Below are positions 24,710-35,985 of a stretch of DNA of 64,000 nucleotides, in pieces. The stretch is from positions 118,279-182,278 of the forward strand of contig NZ_FOBC01000002.1 in NCBI RefSeq assembly GCF_900109725.1, in the 5' to 3' direction. Made by a program: the position numbers and the translations under genes. Positions within the stretch are counted from its first letter, which is position 1. Each line of letters begins with the position of its first letter. The notes beneath the pieces are model-generated. The model was given only the letters and a program-made list of their open reading frames with translations. It had not been told where the DNA came from and made no database searches. Source of the stretch: Halomonas daqiaonensis (GTDB lineage Bacteria > Pseudomonadota > Gammaproteobacteria > Pseudomonadales > Halomonadaceae).

Positions 24710-26293
24710 ATGAGTAGCCAATGGAATTTCGTGATGCAAAAGCCTAGCCTGCCCGCCAATGAAGCCGCGCGACTTGCCAGTCTCGCCGACCATTACATAC
24801 TCGATACGCCAAGCGAGCAGGTGTTCGACAACATCACGACCTTGGCGGCGAAAATTTGCGACACCCCCTATGCGTTCATTGCGCTGATCGATTCCCGCCG
24901 TCAGTGGTTCAAGTCTACCTACGGCATGGAGCTACAGGAGTCCGACCGCGAAGAGAGCTTCTGCGGCCATGCCATTCTCGGCGAGGACATCATGGAAGTG
25001 CCTGACGCAAGCCAGGACCCGCGCTTTCACGACAACCCCTTCGTTGAAGGCGACTTCCAGGCCCGCTTCTATGCCGGCAAGCCCATCCAAAGTGCCGAGG
25101 GCCAAGCCTTAGGCACGCTATGCGTGATGGACCGCAAACCCCGCCAGCTAGCACCAGAGCAGATGGAGGCCATCAATGCCCTGGCCCAGCTGGTCGAGAC
25201 GCTGCTCAGCACACGCCGTCAGCAGGCCAAGTTCGCCTGGTTGGGCTCGGTGCTCGACGCCATGTCGGAAGAGGTGGCGCTTTTCGATATGGACAGCCTG
25301 CACTATGTCTATGCCAACGACAGCGCCCTGGATGAGCTCGATATCGACATCGACGCCCTGAAGGAAACCACGCCCCTTGACATGATGCCGGAACTTGATA
25401 GAGAAGCACTCGAAGCACTGCTTCGTCCCTTGCGCCAGGGTGAAAAAGAGGTCGTCATCAGCGAGCAGTTGCGGCGGCGCAAGGGTGGCTTGCTCTATCC
25501 GGTAGAGATACGCATTCAGATCATCAGGACCGCCGTGCCCGTGTTCGCCAGCGTGGTGCGCGACATCAGCGAACGCAAGGCGATCGAGCGCGCCCAGCGG
25601 GAGCTTATCTCCACGGTGAGCCATGAGCTGCGTACGCCTCTAGGCTCCATTGATGGCGCCCTGTCGGTGATCACCTCTGGCATGGCCGGGCCGGTCCCGG
25701 AGCCGGTGGCGGAGATGGCTTCCCTAGCCCAGCGCAACAGCCAACGTCTGGTAAGGCTGGTCACGGAGTTTCTCGATCTCGAAAAGGCGGAACTGGGCAA
25801 GGTCGACTTCAGAATAAAGCCACTTCATCTCGATGACGTACTTAACGAGGCCCTAACCACCAACCAGGGCTTCGCCCATAAGCACGGTGTCAGGCTGCAG
25901 CTGGGCGAAGCACCACAAGAGGCGGTGCTCGCAGACCCCGACCGCCTGCAGCAGGTGCTGACCAATCTCCTATCCAACGCGATCAAGTTCTCCCCCCCCG
26001 ACGGGATCGTGACAATCGAGGCCCATCGTCTCGAGAAAAGCCATGACAGTGACAGCCGGGCACGCATTAGCATCATCGACCGCGGTCCAGGCATTCCCGA
26101 GGAGTTCAAGCCCTACCTCTTCGAGAAGTTCAGCCAGGCGCAGAACAGCGACAAGAAAAGGCCGGGCACAGGACTCGGACTTGCCCTGGTGAAGGCCTAC
26201 GTCGAGGGGATGCATGGCCGTGTCGATTTCGATTCACAACCGCACGAGGGGACAGCTTTTCACGTCGATCTGCCGATGACAGCGTTGGGATAA
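24710..26293 (+). CDS. Soluble GAF-PAS histidine kinase
   Basis: A 527-residue cytosolic sensor kinase. Order: GAF domain (~30-170, FIALIDSRRQWFKSTYG and the ESFCGHAIL motif), PAS domain (~185-290), HisKA with phosphoacceptor H305 in STVSHELRTPLG, then HATPase_c with N box NLLSNAIKFS, G1 DRGPGIPEE, F box and G2 GTGLGLALV. All catalytic motifs are intact. No membrane segment or receiver is fused. The ATG at 24710 is used; an in-frame ATG at 24734 is equally possible, as neither has a strong ribosome site. It is divergent from the pgs-like operon, whose own sensor lacks the phospho-His, so it is a candidate phosphodonor for that operon's receiver. Confidence 0.85.
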   Translation: MSSQWNFVMQKPSLPANEAARLASLADHYILDTPSEQVFDNITTLAAKICDTPYAFIALIDSRRQWFKSTYGMELQESDREESFCGHAILGEDIMEVPDASQDPRFHDNPFVEGDFQARFYAGKPIQSAEGQALGTLCVMDRKPRQLAPEQMEAINALAQLVETLLSTRRQQAKFAWLGSVLDAMSEEVALFDMDSLHYVYANDSALDELDIDIDALKETTPLDMMPELDREALEALLRPLRQGEKEVVISEQLRRRKGGLLYPVEIRIQIIRTAVPVFASVVRDISERKAIERAQRELISTVSHELRTPLGSIDGALSVITSGMAGPVPEPVAEMASLAQRNSQRLVRLVTEFLDLEKAELGKVDFRIKPLHLDDVLNEALTTNQGFAHKHGVRLQLGEAPQEAVLADPDRLQQVLTNLLSNAIKFSPPDGIVTIEAHRLEKSHDSDSRARISIIDRGPGIPEEFKPYLFEKFSQAQNSDKKRPGTGLGLALVKAYVEGMHGRVDFDSQPHEGTAFHVDLPMTALG

Positions 26294-26340
26294 GCTGTCA
26301 TCGCAGCTTCTGGAATCCAGCTGCCCGATCAGACCTTCGC

Positions 26341-26889
26341 TTATTCCTGCTTGTGCGCCAGCGCCATCAGGTAGAGGGCCAGGGCCAGGGCCAGCACGGA
26401 CAGCGCCAGGTAGATGGCATCCAGCGGAGTATCGAAGCTGATCCCCACCACGGCCCGGAAGAACTCGATGATCACGGCCAGGATGACTACCCGTGCGATC
26501 TTGTCTTTGAGCTGGTCGAGGGAGCTGACATTGAAGGGGTGCTGGGGGTCACGTCCCTCGACGGGCTCGATACGCGAGACGAAGAGCTTGTAGACCCCCA
26601 GGCCGAAGATCATCAGCACCAGGGCGATCAGGTAGATATCCACGGCAACAACGATATCGGTGACCACGCTCTTGTGGATATCGGGGCCACCACCGGTATA
26701 GTGCCGCCAGGCATCGGCCACTACCGAAAAGATATCCAGGCTGGCGATGATAAAGAGCATCAGGGCCCCCAGCAGCGCCGGTACCACGGCCAAAAGGACC
26801 ATCAAGCGCGAACTCCAGAGGAAGGCCTCGAAGCGACGCTCGAGTTGGCTACGTCTCGTCTTGCGCTCGGGCCGGGAATCCGGATCCAT
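26341..26889 (-). CDS. YqhA/UPF0114 family membrane protein
   Basis: A 182-residue integral membrane protein of the UPF0114 family. It has about four hydrophobic helices, the LERRFEAFLWSSRLMVLLAV start typical of the family, and the conserved VDIYLIALVLMIFGLGVYKLFVS segment. Function is not established. It ends 48 bases after the convergent kinase gene; the gap contains only a short 6-bp hairpin. Confidence 0.85.
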   Translation of the reverse strand: MDPDSRPERKTRRSQLERRFEAFLWSSRLMVLLAVVPALLGALMLFIIASLDIFSVVADAWRHYTGGGPDIHKSVVTDIVVAVDIYLIALVLMIFGLGVYKLFVSRIEPVEGRDPQHPFNVSSLDQLKDKIARVVILAVIIEFFRAVVGISFDTPLDAIYLALSVLALALALYLMALAHKQE

Positions 26890-27004
26890 GACTCTCTCCT
26901 TGGGTATTCAAGACTATCGATTGGGGCATCGCCGGGAACGGGGTTTGACCTGACGACGCCGGGTGCGCCTATGATGGCGCAAGTCCTCTCGCACGGCAGC
27001 CCCG

Positions 27005-27934
27005 ATGACATCATCACCAGTTCGCTTACGACGTCTGATTTCCAGCTTGCTGCCACGTATTCTGCGCTTCCTGTGGCGCGTGCTGTGCGCCTTCTTTCGC
27101 AACCGCGGCATCCTGCTGGCCGGCGGCGTGGGTTATAACATTCTGCTCTCCATCGTGCCGTTGTTTTCGCTGCTGGTGGTGCTGCTGGCTGGCGTGGTCG
27201 ACGAGGCGCACCTGCTCGAGGTGCTTACCATCCAGGCGCGCCATCTGGCCCCCGCCCATGCCGAAGTCCTGCTCGACGCAGTCCGCACCCTGCTCGATTC
27301 GCGAGATGTGATCGGCATCCTGGGCTTTCCCGTGCTGCTGCTGTTCAGCTCTTTCGCCTTTCGCATGCTTGAGGATGCCCTGGCGATCATCTTCCATGCC
27401 CCGGACACGCACCCCCATGGCCGCAGTGCCTGGGTCTCGGTGTTGCTGCCCTATGCTTTCATGGTGGTTCTGGGGGCGGGCCTGATGGCCTTGACCCTGC
27501 TGGTGACCTTGGTCAGTTCGGTGAATGCCTTGTGGTTGGCGCTGTTCGAACGCGAACTGCCGCTGGCAGGGCTCTCCGAGCCGATGCTCAACCTGACCAG
27601 CTTCCTCGGCGTCTTCCTGCTGTTCAGCGCCATCTACAAGGTCCTGCCCGTGGTCAACATCGCCCTGCGTCGCGCGCTGGTGGGCGGTTTCGTCGCCGCC
27701 CTGCTGTGGGAAGGCGTGCGCCTGCTGCTGGTCTTCTACTTTGCCAACATCTCGCTGGTCAACGCGGTGTACGGCTCCCTGGCTACCCTAGTGGTCGTGC
27801 TGCTGAGCCTGGAGGTAGGTGCCATCATCCTGCTGCTCGGGGCACAGGTAATCGCTGAGTTGGAGCGCAATGCCCGCCTCGGCCTGCCCTGGCACGTCGA
27901 TCCTCGCCATCAGGCCGTGACTCACGTCGACTAG
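27005..27934 (+). CDS. YihY/BrkB family inner-membrane protein
   Basis: A 309-residue polytopic protein with six or more hydrophobic helices. The family features are the N-terminal LLAGGVGYNILLSIVPLFSLLVV motif, a central YKVLPVVNIALRRALVGGFVAALLWE segment and the NAVYGSLATLVVVLLSLEVGA signature. BrkB-type proteins are of uncertain function; the family was once annotated as RNase BN. It is transcribed divergently from the yqhA-like gene. Confidence 0.88.
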   Translation: MTSSPVRLRRLISSLLPRILRFLWRVLCAFFRNRGILLAGGVGYNILLSIVPLFSLLVVLLAGVVDEAHLLEVLTIQARHLAPAHAEVLLDAVRTLLDSRDVIGILGFPVLLLFSSFAFRMLEDALAIIFHAPDTHPHGRSAWVSVLLPYAFMVVLGAGLMALTLLVTLVSSVNALWLALFERELPLAGLSEPMLNLTSFLGVFLLFSAIYKVLPVVNIALRRALVGGFVAALLWEGVRLLLVFYFANISLVNAVYGSLATLVVVLLSLEVGAIILLLGAQVIAELERNARLGLPWHVDPRHQAVTHVD

Positions 27935-27976
27935 TCAGAAGGTAGAGAGCCTTCAGCTGTCAGAAGGTAGAGAGCC
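27934..27976. repeat. 18-bp direct repeat at the end of two convergent genes
   Basis: GTCAGAAGGTAGAGAGCC occurs at 27934-27951 and again at 27959-27976, a 25-base period. The first copy overlaps the stop of the BrkB-like gene, and the second holds the stop of the convergent phospholipase-D-like gene. It looks like a local tandem duplication. Confidence 0.7.
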
Positions 27977-29429
27977 CCGACGCCTCCATGACCCGATAGC
28001 GCAAGCGCTGCCAGGCGGAGGTGTCGCCGTGAGCCTCGTAGGGTTCGCTGGTGATCCGCTGCGGCATACTTTGCCAGCGACGTTCGAAGAAGGCCGTGGC
28101 GTCGAGCAGGGCCGGCGTCTCGGCGGGGCCGAACAGGCGCACGCTGGTCTCCAGATTGAGATCATCCAGATTGCGCCGTGTGAAGTTGGCAGAGCCGAGG
28201 ATCATCGTGGCCTCATTACCTGGCTCGGCTGGCCGGTGCAGCAGCAGCTTGCTGTGGCACTGCTCGCCACGGCTGACACACCAACGTACCGGGATGCTGA
28301 CCTCGTGGAGTTCCTCGGCCACGGGGCGATTGGGGATCCCCCCCTTCTCCAGCCCGAAGGCATCGCTGTTGGGATCGAGCAACACACGCAGGACCACGCC
28401 ACGGGAGTGGGCCGCCACCAGCGCGGCGATGACTTCCCGATGGGCCAAATAGAAGACGGCGATATCCAGCCGGTCACCTTCCACGCTCGTCTGGATGGCG
28501 GCCAGCAGGGCATCACGGATCGCGCCCTCGGTCAGTACCTGGAGCCTGGCCTGCTCGAGTGACTGTTCCTCGACAACGGGAGATGCCAGGCCGCCCAGGT
28601 TTACTCCCGACCAGCCAGCCACCGGGCGCTCCGAGGCCAGCAGGTCCAGTGCCGCCGCCCCCTCGAAACGCAACGCCACGTTACCGTGCAGGCTGCTGGC
28701 ATCGTGAGGGTTGGCGGAGGTGATCAGTCCCGCCCAACTATCCCCATGGTCCACCACCAGGGTCTTGCGGTGATTGGCATTGAAGTTGAGCAAGGCCAGG
28801 TAGCTGCGTAGCGGCACTCGACCCGGACCCAGCACATTGGGCAGCCAGCCGCCGTCGCTCGCGTTGCCGAGCCAACGCGGGCCCAGGTGCCAGATCCCCG
28901 ACCAGAGCGGATTGGAAGCTCGCAGCCGATTCAGGTCGGTAATTACCACTTGTACGCCGGCATCGCGCAGGGCCTGAAAATGGTCGAGCTCGAGTCCCCC
29001 ATAGAGGATATTGAGCGGGTCGGTGATCACCACCGCCTCAAGGTCAGGGTGACGGCCCTTCTGCTCGATCAGGGCATCGCTGACCTGCGTCGATAGCGGT
29101 CTGAATGCCTGATTGTCGGCGGCACCGGCGAAGTCGTTGAAGAGAAACATGTCCAGCACCACCAGGCGCCGGGCCTGATTGATCATCACCAATACTTCGT
29201 CGAAGATCTCCTGCCGGATATGGCGCTCCCCCGACGGGGCATACCAGGTCTCGTCGGCGAGAAAGCGTACCTCGTCGGCGCCGCGTTCCGGGAAAGCCCG
29301 CGACACGCCCTCGGGTAACGGCTTGACGCGCTGCCAGGTGCCCATGCCAGCCCATGCCACCAGCAACGCCATCACGATCCATGGCCACATTCGCCGCCTC
29401 CCCTGCGCCCGCTCGCCCATGTCGTCCAT
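27960..29429 (-). CDS. Phospholipase D / cardiolipin-synthase-like protein
   Basis: A 489-residue protein with an N-terminal signal anchor (MWPWIVMALLVAWAGMG) and two PLD-type halves. The first HxK motif is in NHRKTLVVDHGDSW (~217), the second in CHSKLLLHRP (~390) followed by ILGSANFTRRN. Such enzymes transfer phosphatidyl groups or hydrolyse phosphodiesters through a phospho-His intermediate. The first half lacks the full HxKx4Dx6GSxN spacing but keeps H, K and D. ATG at 29427-29429 follows GGGGAAG. Activity (cardiolipin synthesis or phospholipase) cannot be decided. Confidence 0.8.
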   Translation of the reverse strand: MDDMGERAQGRRRMWPWIVMALLVAWAGMGTWQRVKPLPEGVSRAFPERGADEVRFLADETWYAPSGERHIRQEIFDEVLVMINQARRLVVLDMFLFNDFAGAADNQAFRPLSTQVSDALIEQKGRHPDLEAVVITDPLNILYGGLELDHFQALRDAGVQVVITDLNRLRASNPLWSGIWHLGPRWLGNASDGGWLPNVLGPGRVPLRSYLALLNFNANHRKTLVVDHGDSWAGLITSANPHDASSLHGNVALRFEGAAALDLLASERPVAGWSGVNLGGLASPVVEEQSLEQARLQVLTEGAIRDALLAAIQTSVEGDRLDIAVFYLAHREVIAALVAAHSRGVVLRVLLDPNSDAFGLEKGGIPNRPVAEELHEVSIPVRWCVSRGEQCHSKLLLHRPAEPGNEATMILGSANFTRRNLDDLNLETSVRLFGPAETPALLDATAFFERRWQSMPQRITSEPYEAHGDTSAWQRLRYRVMEASGLSTF

Positions 29430-29559
29430 GACTTCCCCAGTCCGTCATGCCACCCTATCGGAAATCCTCAAGACCAGCATAGCGACAGGTCTGGCAGAAA
29501 GTAGTGCGCCCGACCGAGGCCCGACGCACCTAGTAACGGTACAGGGTAGTTCAGCCCTG

Positions 29560-29781
29560 TCAGCGCAGTCGACGACGGCTCAGGATGAGGCGCGCTAACC
29601 CCGCGACGGAGGCTATTCCCAGAACGACAATACCTAGGACAACCAGCATCGATGGGCTGCCGGTATGGGCATGCACCGAGGGAGCGCCATGACCCGAATG
29701 GGCCAGGGCGTTAGTGGCCGGCAGTAGCATTGGGGTTGCGCAGGGAACTAAGCGAGAAAGTGAATTGTGACGAAGCGTCAT
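29560..29781 (-). CDS. Small secreted His-containing membrane protein at the end of the urease operon
   Basis: A 73-residue protein. The start at 29779-29781 follows AAGGAG by seven bases. A signal-like N-terminus leads to NALAHSGHGAPSVHAH, then one transmembrane helix (MLVVLGIVVLGIASVAGLA) and a basic tail. The AHSGHG motif right after a cleavage-like site is what HupE/UreJ nickel permeases carry at their mature N-terminus, but the rest of HupE/UreJ is missing. It lies 58 bases after ureG on the same strand. A periplasmic nickel-binding role or a decayed ureJ is possible; both are inference. Confidence 0.65.
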   Translation of the reverse strand: MTLRHNSLSRLVPCATPMLLPATNALAHSGHGAPSVHAHTGSPSMLVVLGIVVLGIASVAGLARLILSRRRLR

Positions 29782-29838
29782 GGTTATTCTCCTTGCAAGG
29801 AAGTGGCGATTGCCTGATGGCACATTGGGTATGGGGTG

Positions 29839-30477
<639 letters not shown>

Positions 30478-30487
30478 TTCTTTTCTC

Positions 30488-31204
30488 CTAGCTTCTGAAC
30501 AGGCGTGAATACTGGGTTTCATGCAGGCCGCTGGCCAACGCCAGGCCCGGCAAGACAGGGCCCAGGTCGTCATCATCAAGTACCAAGGCCTCCTCCACGG
30601 CGGCTAACAGTGCCGGGCGCAGCCGCTCCACCAGTCGCTGGGCGGCGGTATGGCCCAGCGGCAAGGCCTTGCAGGCGACGGCAAGCTGGTTCTCCAGCCA
30701 GGCCCAGGCAAAGCCCGGCAGCGCCTGGCGGCGGGAGACACCACGGACATGGGCCGTCCAGGCGAAGACGGTGACGTAGCCGGCACCCGCCGGCAGCTCC
30801 GGTGACACTCTTGAAGGTCCCGGAGGCAGAAGCCCCAGACTATCCAGAAGGCGAGTGAGCGACGCGCCTAGACGGCTATCCTCGGCGGCCAGCTCGGCCG
30901 TCTCACGGTTGGCGGCCAACCAGGTATCCCACCAGACGATCGATTCGCCGTCGCCGACCGCCCAGGCCGTCATCAAGCGAGCCAGTACCGGCAACTCGCA
31001 GCGAGTGAGGCCATCCTCCAGCACACCGTTCAGCCACTCGCCGAGGCTCGCCTCGTCCGAGACCCAGCCCAGCTCGAAAGCGCTCTCCAGCCCTTGAGAG
31101 AAGGCGAAGGCGCCGATCGGTAGCGCCGGGCTCACCAGTTGCAGCAACCCGAGCAGCGCCAACTCATCGCTTTGCCCTGCCGTCTCGTCGATCTCAATGC
31201 GCAT
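30488..31204 (-). CDS. ureF: Urease accessory protein UreF
   Basis: A 238-residue helical protein starting [10 protein letters not shown]. The family motif [21 protein letters not shown] is at the N-terminus, and YSRLFRS-type residues at the C-terminus match the UreG/UreD binding tail. UreF gates GTP hydrolysis by UreG in the activation complex. It overlaps ureE by 11 bases, so the two are likely translationally coupled. Confidence 0.95.
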   Translation of the reverse strand: MRIEIDETAGQSDELALLGLLQLVSPALPIGAFAFSQGLESAFELGWVSDEASLGEWLNGVLEDGLTRCELPVLARLMTAWAVGDGESIVWWDTWLAANRETAELAAEDSRLGASLTRLLDSLGLLPPGPSRVSPELPAGAGYVTVFAWTAHVRGVSRRQALPGFAWAWLENQLAVACKALPLGHTAAQRLVERLRPALLAAVEEALVLDDDDLGPVLPGLALASGLHETQYSRLFRS

Positions 31205-31694
31205 GCTCTTGCTCACGTTCTTGCTTACGGTCAGGCTCATGATGGTGATCATGGCCATGGCTGTACGCACCCGGTTCCGGATCGAAGGGGGCCTGGTGAT
31301 GCGATAGTCGCGCACCCAGGCGCTCGGCGAGTTCCTCCAGCACATGGTCCGGCGGGAAGCGCACAAATCCGCCCTCTTCGTCCTCGCCCAGTGCCAGTTG
31401 CACATGACGGTTGCCCAGGTGGTAGGCCAGCCGCGACAGCGGAAGTCCCGCTTCGATACGGGCGGTGACCACCGGTTCGACGGCCGCCCGGACACGCACG
31501 ACCTCGCCGTTATCGGCACGCAATCCCTCACCGTCGCTTAGCACCGGCCCGCGATCCAGAAAGAGTCCAAGCTGACAACCGGTATCGCTGACCGCCTTGA
31601 GGCGACCCAGCACGCGCTGATCGAAGGGCAAGGTCAGGGTGTCATCAGCCTGGCTCTCCGCTATGGGGCCCAGGCGTTCGGTCAATTTCAGCAT
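31194..31694 (-). CDS. ureE: Urease nickel metallochaperone UreE
   Basis: A 166-residue nickel chaperone. The N-terminal LTLPFDQRVLGRLKAVSDTGCQLGLFLDRG and the YHLGNRHVQLALG segment (with the conserved metal-site His) are typical. The C-terminus is His-rich (SHGHDHHHEPD then EHAH), as in nickel-storing UreE forms. AGGA lies eight bases before the ATG at 31692-31694. Confidence 0.95.
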   Translation of the reverse strand: MLKLTERLGPIAESQADDTLTLPFDQRVLGRLKAVSDTGCQLGLFLDRGPVLSDGEGLRADNGEVVRVRAAVEPVVTARIEAGLPLSRLAYHLGNRHVQLALGEDEEGGFVRFPPDHVLEELAERLGARLSHHQAPFDPEPGAYSHGHDHHHEPDRKQEREQEHAH

Positions 31695-31695
31695 G

Positions 31696-31944
31696 TCAGG
31701 TGTCCTGGTTTATCGGGTAATCAGGAACAGTGACCACCGACAGGCCGTACACCGTTGAGCCACCTCGCACGACCGCTGAGGGCCCGGCCGAGACGATACG
31801 GTCGATCTTCAGGGATGAAGATCGAGGAAAGCCGGTACAGGGATGTGCCGTCTTTCCGACCGCAGGAGACCGGTCGGGACCCCAGGGTTTCGGGCGTGTG
31901 GTGTGGTGAACACGGAGTGCGGCCATGGTGATGTATCTCTTCAA
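31696..31944 (-). other. ureC-ureE gap with a marginal 82-codon reading frame
   Basis: The 254 bases between ureC and ureE contain an open frame starting with TTG at 31944, or ATG at 31926 (MAALRVHHTTRPKPWG). Its stop overlaps the ribosome site of ureE. The product has no recognisable motif and no good ribosome site of its own. A local inverted segment (GACCGCAGGAGACCGGTC) is present near 31858. It could be an untranslated spacer; I would not call it a gene with confidence. Confidence 0.25.
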
Positions 31945-31948
31945 CTGT

Positions 31949-33651
<1,703 letters not shown>

Positions 33652-33652
<1 letters not shown>

Positions 33653-33969
33653 CAGGTGTCGTCCTCAAGGCTGCCCATGACGGCACCGCGAAAACCGTAG
33701 ATATGGCGCCGCCCGACATAGGGAATCAGCGTCACCTCTCGCGACTGGCCGGGCTCGAAACGGATGGCGGTACCGGCCGCCACGTCGAGGCGAAAGCCAC
33801 GTGCCTTGTCTCGGTCAAAAGTCAGGGCCGGATTGGCCTCGGCGAAGTGGTAGTGGGAACCCACCTGGATCGGCCGGTCGCCGGTGTTGGCGACCTCGAC
33901 GCTAATCCGCTCACGCCCCTCACAGAGTGCGATCTCGCTATCCTGCAGTCGGTACTCTCCTGGAATCAT
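33652..33969 (-). CDS. ureB: Urease subunit beta UreB
   Basis: A 105-residue structural subunit starting [20 protein letters not shown], with the [24 protein letters not shown] and [23 protein letters not shown] motifs. The start at 33967-33969 is the family start. It lies 10 bases after ureA and overlaps ureC by one base. The separate A, B and C subunits give the usual (ABC)3 enzyme of enterobacteria and pseudomonads. Confidence 0.97.
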
Positions 33970-33979
33970 GTCGATCTCC

Positions 33980-34282
33980 TCATACGATGGGGGTATGGAC
34001 CGTGACCAGCTTGGTGCCATCGGGAAAGGTCGCCTCGACTTGGACGTCCTCGACCATCTCGGCCACCCCCTCCATGACGTCGTCGCGGGTCAGGATCTCG
34101 CGGCCGTAGCTCATCAGGTCCGCCACGCTGCGCCCGTCCCTCGCGCCTTCCAGGATCTCGAAACTGATCAAGGCCACCGCCTCGGGGTAGTTGAGCTTGA
34201 GGCCCCGGGCGCGTCGCCGCTCGGCCAACTGTGCCGCCGAGAAGAGCAGCAGCTTGTCCTTGTCTCTGGGGGTCAGTTCCAT
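33980..34282 (-). CDS. ureA: Urease subunit gamma UreA
   Basis: A 100-residue subunit starting [23 protein letters not shown], with [21 protein letters not shown] and [20 protein letters not shown], all typical of UreA. It is preceded by AGAGGAGAGG close to the ATG. It follows ureD after a 126-base spacer containing an inverted REP pair. Confidence 0.97.
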   Translation of the reverse strand: MELTPRDKDKLLLFSAAQLAERRRARGLKLNYPEAVALISFEILEGARDGRSVADLMSYGREILTRDDVMEGVAEMVEDVQVEATFPDGTKLVTVHTPIV

Positions 34283-34330
34283 GCAATCCTCTCCTCTGTA
34301 AATAGACGCGACTGGGCATCCATGCCGCTT

Positions 34331-34392
34331 GTGGGAGCCGTACTTGCACGGCGATCAGTGCCTTCCGCCATCGCTTTGCCAGCAGAGCTCCC
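34331..34392. repeat. Inverted REP-like pair (REPIN-type) between ureD and ureA
   Basis: A plus-strand unit at 34331-34355 starts GTGGGAGCCGT and ends ACGGCGAT, with a GCCGT/ACGGC internal hairpin. A minus-strand unit at 34370-34392 starts GGGAGC and ends AAAGCGAT. The two GGGAGC...GCGAT units face each other across 14 bases. This matches the layout of REP doublets in pseudomonads and relatives. A further GGAGCAGGAC piece lies just beyond. Confidence 0.6.
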
Positions 34393-34408
34393 GCAAAAAG
34401 TCCTGCTC

Positions 34409-35290
34409 CTATGTCAACCAGATGCGCGGCAGATGCGCCGGCAGGTCAATCAGTCGTGGCCGCAGGATTTCCCAGGCACGGCAGCACAGGTCCCAGGCCT
34501 CGTTGCGTTCCTTTCCCAGGTAGCGCAGCAGCAGCACTCCGTGGCGCACCGTTACCGCCCAGCGGGGCGCAGTCGGCAAAGTCTCACGCAACGCCTCGAT
34601 GGCCTCGCGCTCGTCATCCAGACCTACTGCCCAGAGGGTGGCCTGCACCGTGGCGCCGCCCTGCCCCCAGCGCCCGAGAAAGCGCGGATGCGCCGGATCC
34701 AGCGGCTGGCGTTCCAGCCACAACGGCCGACCGTCCCGGGTGAGGCGAAAGCGCTGGTCGATCCGGCCCGAGACATAGGGCAGCGAACTGGCCGGCCTGC
34801 CCAGCGCCAGCACCTCCCAGCCCAGGCAGCGGGCGCCTCCCTCCAGCTCGATCGTCGTGGTCTGCTCTCCCCGGGAGCCGTCGAAGGCCAGGGTCTCCTG
34901 GGGCAGCCACTCGAGAATGCCGTGATCGGCTACCGCCAGCCGGGAGTGCTGTGACCAGGCCACGCCGTGGCTATCAGCCTTGTAGAGCTTGTTGGCCGCC
35001 GGAGTGGTGAGCAGCGCGTGGGCGCCGGGCTCGACCCGGGCCGAGATCGACAGGGCATCGCCACTGACCAGCCCGCCGGGCGGGTGCAGCAGATAGGCAT
35101 GACAGGCGCCCGTGGTCCCTTCCGGGTGAAAGGTGCGCTGGACGCGAAGCGGTCCCTGGTGACGTGCCCGTACCATCCGGGTGATGCCCTCTCGCGCCGC
35201 GAAGGTCAGATCGAGAGAAGCCGCCCAGTGGCGCCGGGCATCGAAGCGATGGCCGGAATACTCGGGGATCGTCGTCTCGAAGGCGGTCAT
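34409..35290 (-). CDS. ureD: Urease accessory protein UreD/UreH
   Basis: A 293-residue urease chaperone that binds the apoenzyme and forms the nickel tunnel with UreF and UreG. Recognisable segments are QRTFHPEGTTGACHAYLLHPPGGLVSGD, LLTTPAANKLYKA and the WLPQETLAFDG motif. Its ATG overlaps the urtE stop (ATGA), tying urease maturation to the urea transporter operon. Confidence 0.95.
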   Translation of the reverse strand: MTAFETTIPEYSGHRFDARRHWAASLDLTFAAREGITRMVRARHQGPLRVQRTFHPEGTTGACHAYLLHPPGGLVSGDALSISARVEPGAHALLTTPAANKLYKADSHGVAWSQHSRLAVADHGILEWLPQETLAFDGSRGEQTTTIELEGGARCLGWEVLALGRPASSLPYVSGRIDQRFRLTRDGRPLWLERQPLDPAHPRFLGRWGQGGATVQATLWAVGLDDEREAIEALRETLPTAPRWAVTVRHGVLLLRYLGKERNEAWDLCCRAWEILRPRLIDLPAHLPRIWLT

Positions 35291-35985
35291 ACCGTCAGAT
35301 GCTCCTTGATGAGTGCATCGGAGAGCGCATCGATCCCGCCCCCCGCCACTCGGCGCCCGCGATCGATGATGGCGAAGCGATCGGCGAACTTGCGGGCGAA
35401 GGGGAGCTTCTGCTCCACCAGCAGCACCGTCAGGCCGTCCTCGCGGATCAGGCGACGAATCACCTCGCCGATCTGGGTAACGATATTGGGCTGGATGCCC
35501 TCCCCCGGCTCGTCGAGGATCAATAGCCGAGGCTCGATCACCAGGGCACGGCCGATGGCCAGTTGCTGCTGCTGGCCGCCTGACAGGTCCCCGCCGCGTC
35601 GATGCTTCATCTCCTCGAGTACCGGGAAGAGTTCATGGACGCGCTCGGGGATTCGTTTGACGCCGTCTCCCCTGGCGGCGAGGCCGGTCCTGAGGTTTTC
35701 CTCAACGGTCAGCAGGGGAAAGATCTGGCGACCCTGGGGCACATAGCCGATGCCCAGCCGCGGGCGTTCCTCGATGGGCTTGCGAGTGAGGTCGATCTCG
35801 CCGTCGTAACGGATGCTGCCCGAGGAGATTGCCACCTCACCCATGATCGCCTTCATCAGCGTGGTCTTGCCAACCCCGTTGCGCCCCATCACGCAGGTGC
35901 ACTGACCGGCCGGGACCTCGAGATCGAGATCCCAGAGAGTGTGGCTCTGGCCGTAGTACTGGTTGAGTTCCTCGACGTTGAGCAT
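35287..35985 (-). CDS. urtE: Urea ABC transporter ATPase UrtE
   Basis: A 232-residue LivF-type ATPase. Walker A GRNGVGKTT, signature LSGGQQQQLAIGRAL, Walker B LLILDEPGEGIQPNI and the switch-region H are intact. The EPGEGIQPNIV sequence is characteristic of UrtE rather than branched-chain amino-acid LivF. It starts on the last base of the urtD stop (TGATG). Confidence 0.96.
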   Translation of the reverse strand: MLNVEELNQYYGQSHTLWDLDLEVPAGQCTCVMGRNGVGKTTLMKAIMGEVAISSGSIRYDGEIDLTRKPIEERPRLGIGYVPQGRQIFPLLTVEENLRTGLAARGDGVKRIPERVHELFPVLEEMKHRRGGDLSGGQQQQLAIGRALVIEPRLLILDEPGEGIQPNIVTQIGEVIRRLIREDGLTVLLVEQKLPFARKFADRFAIIDRGRRVAGGGIDALSDALIKEHLTV

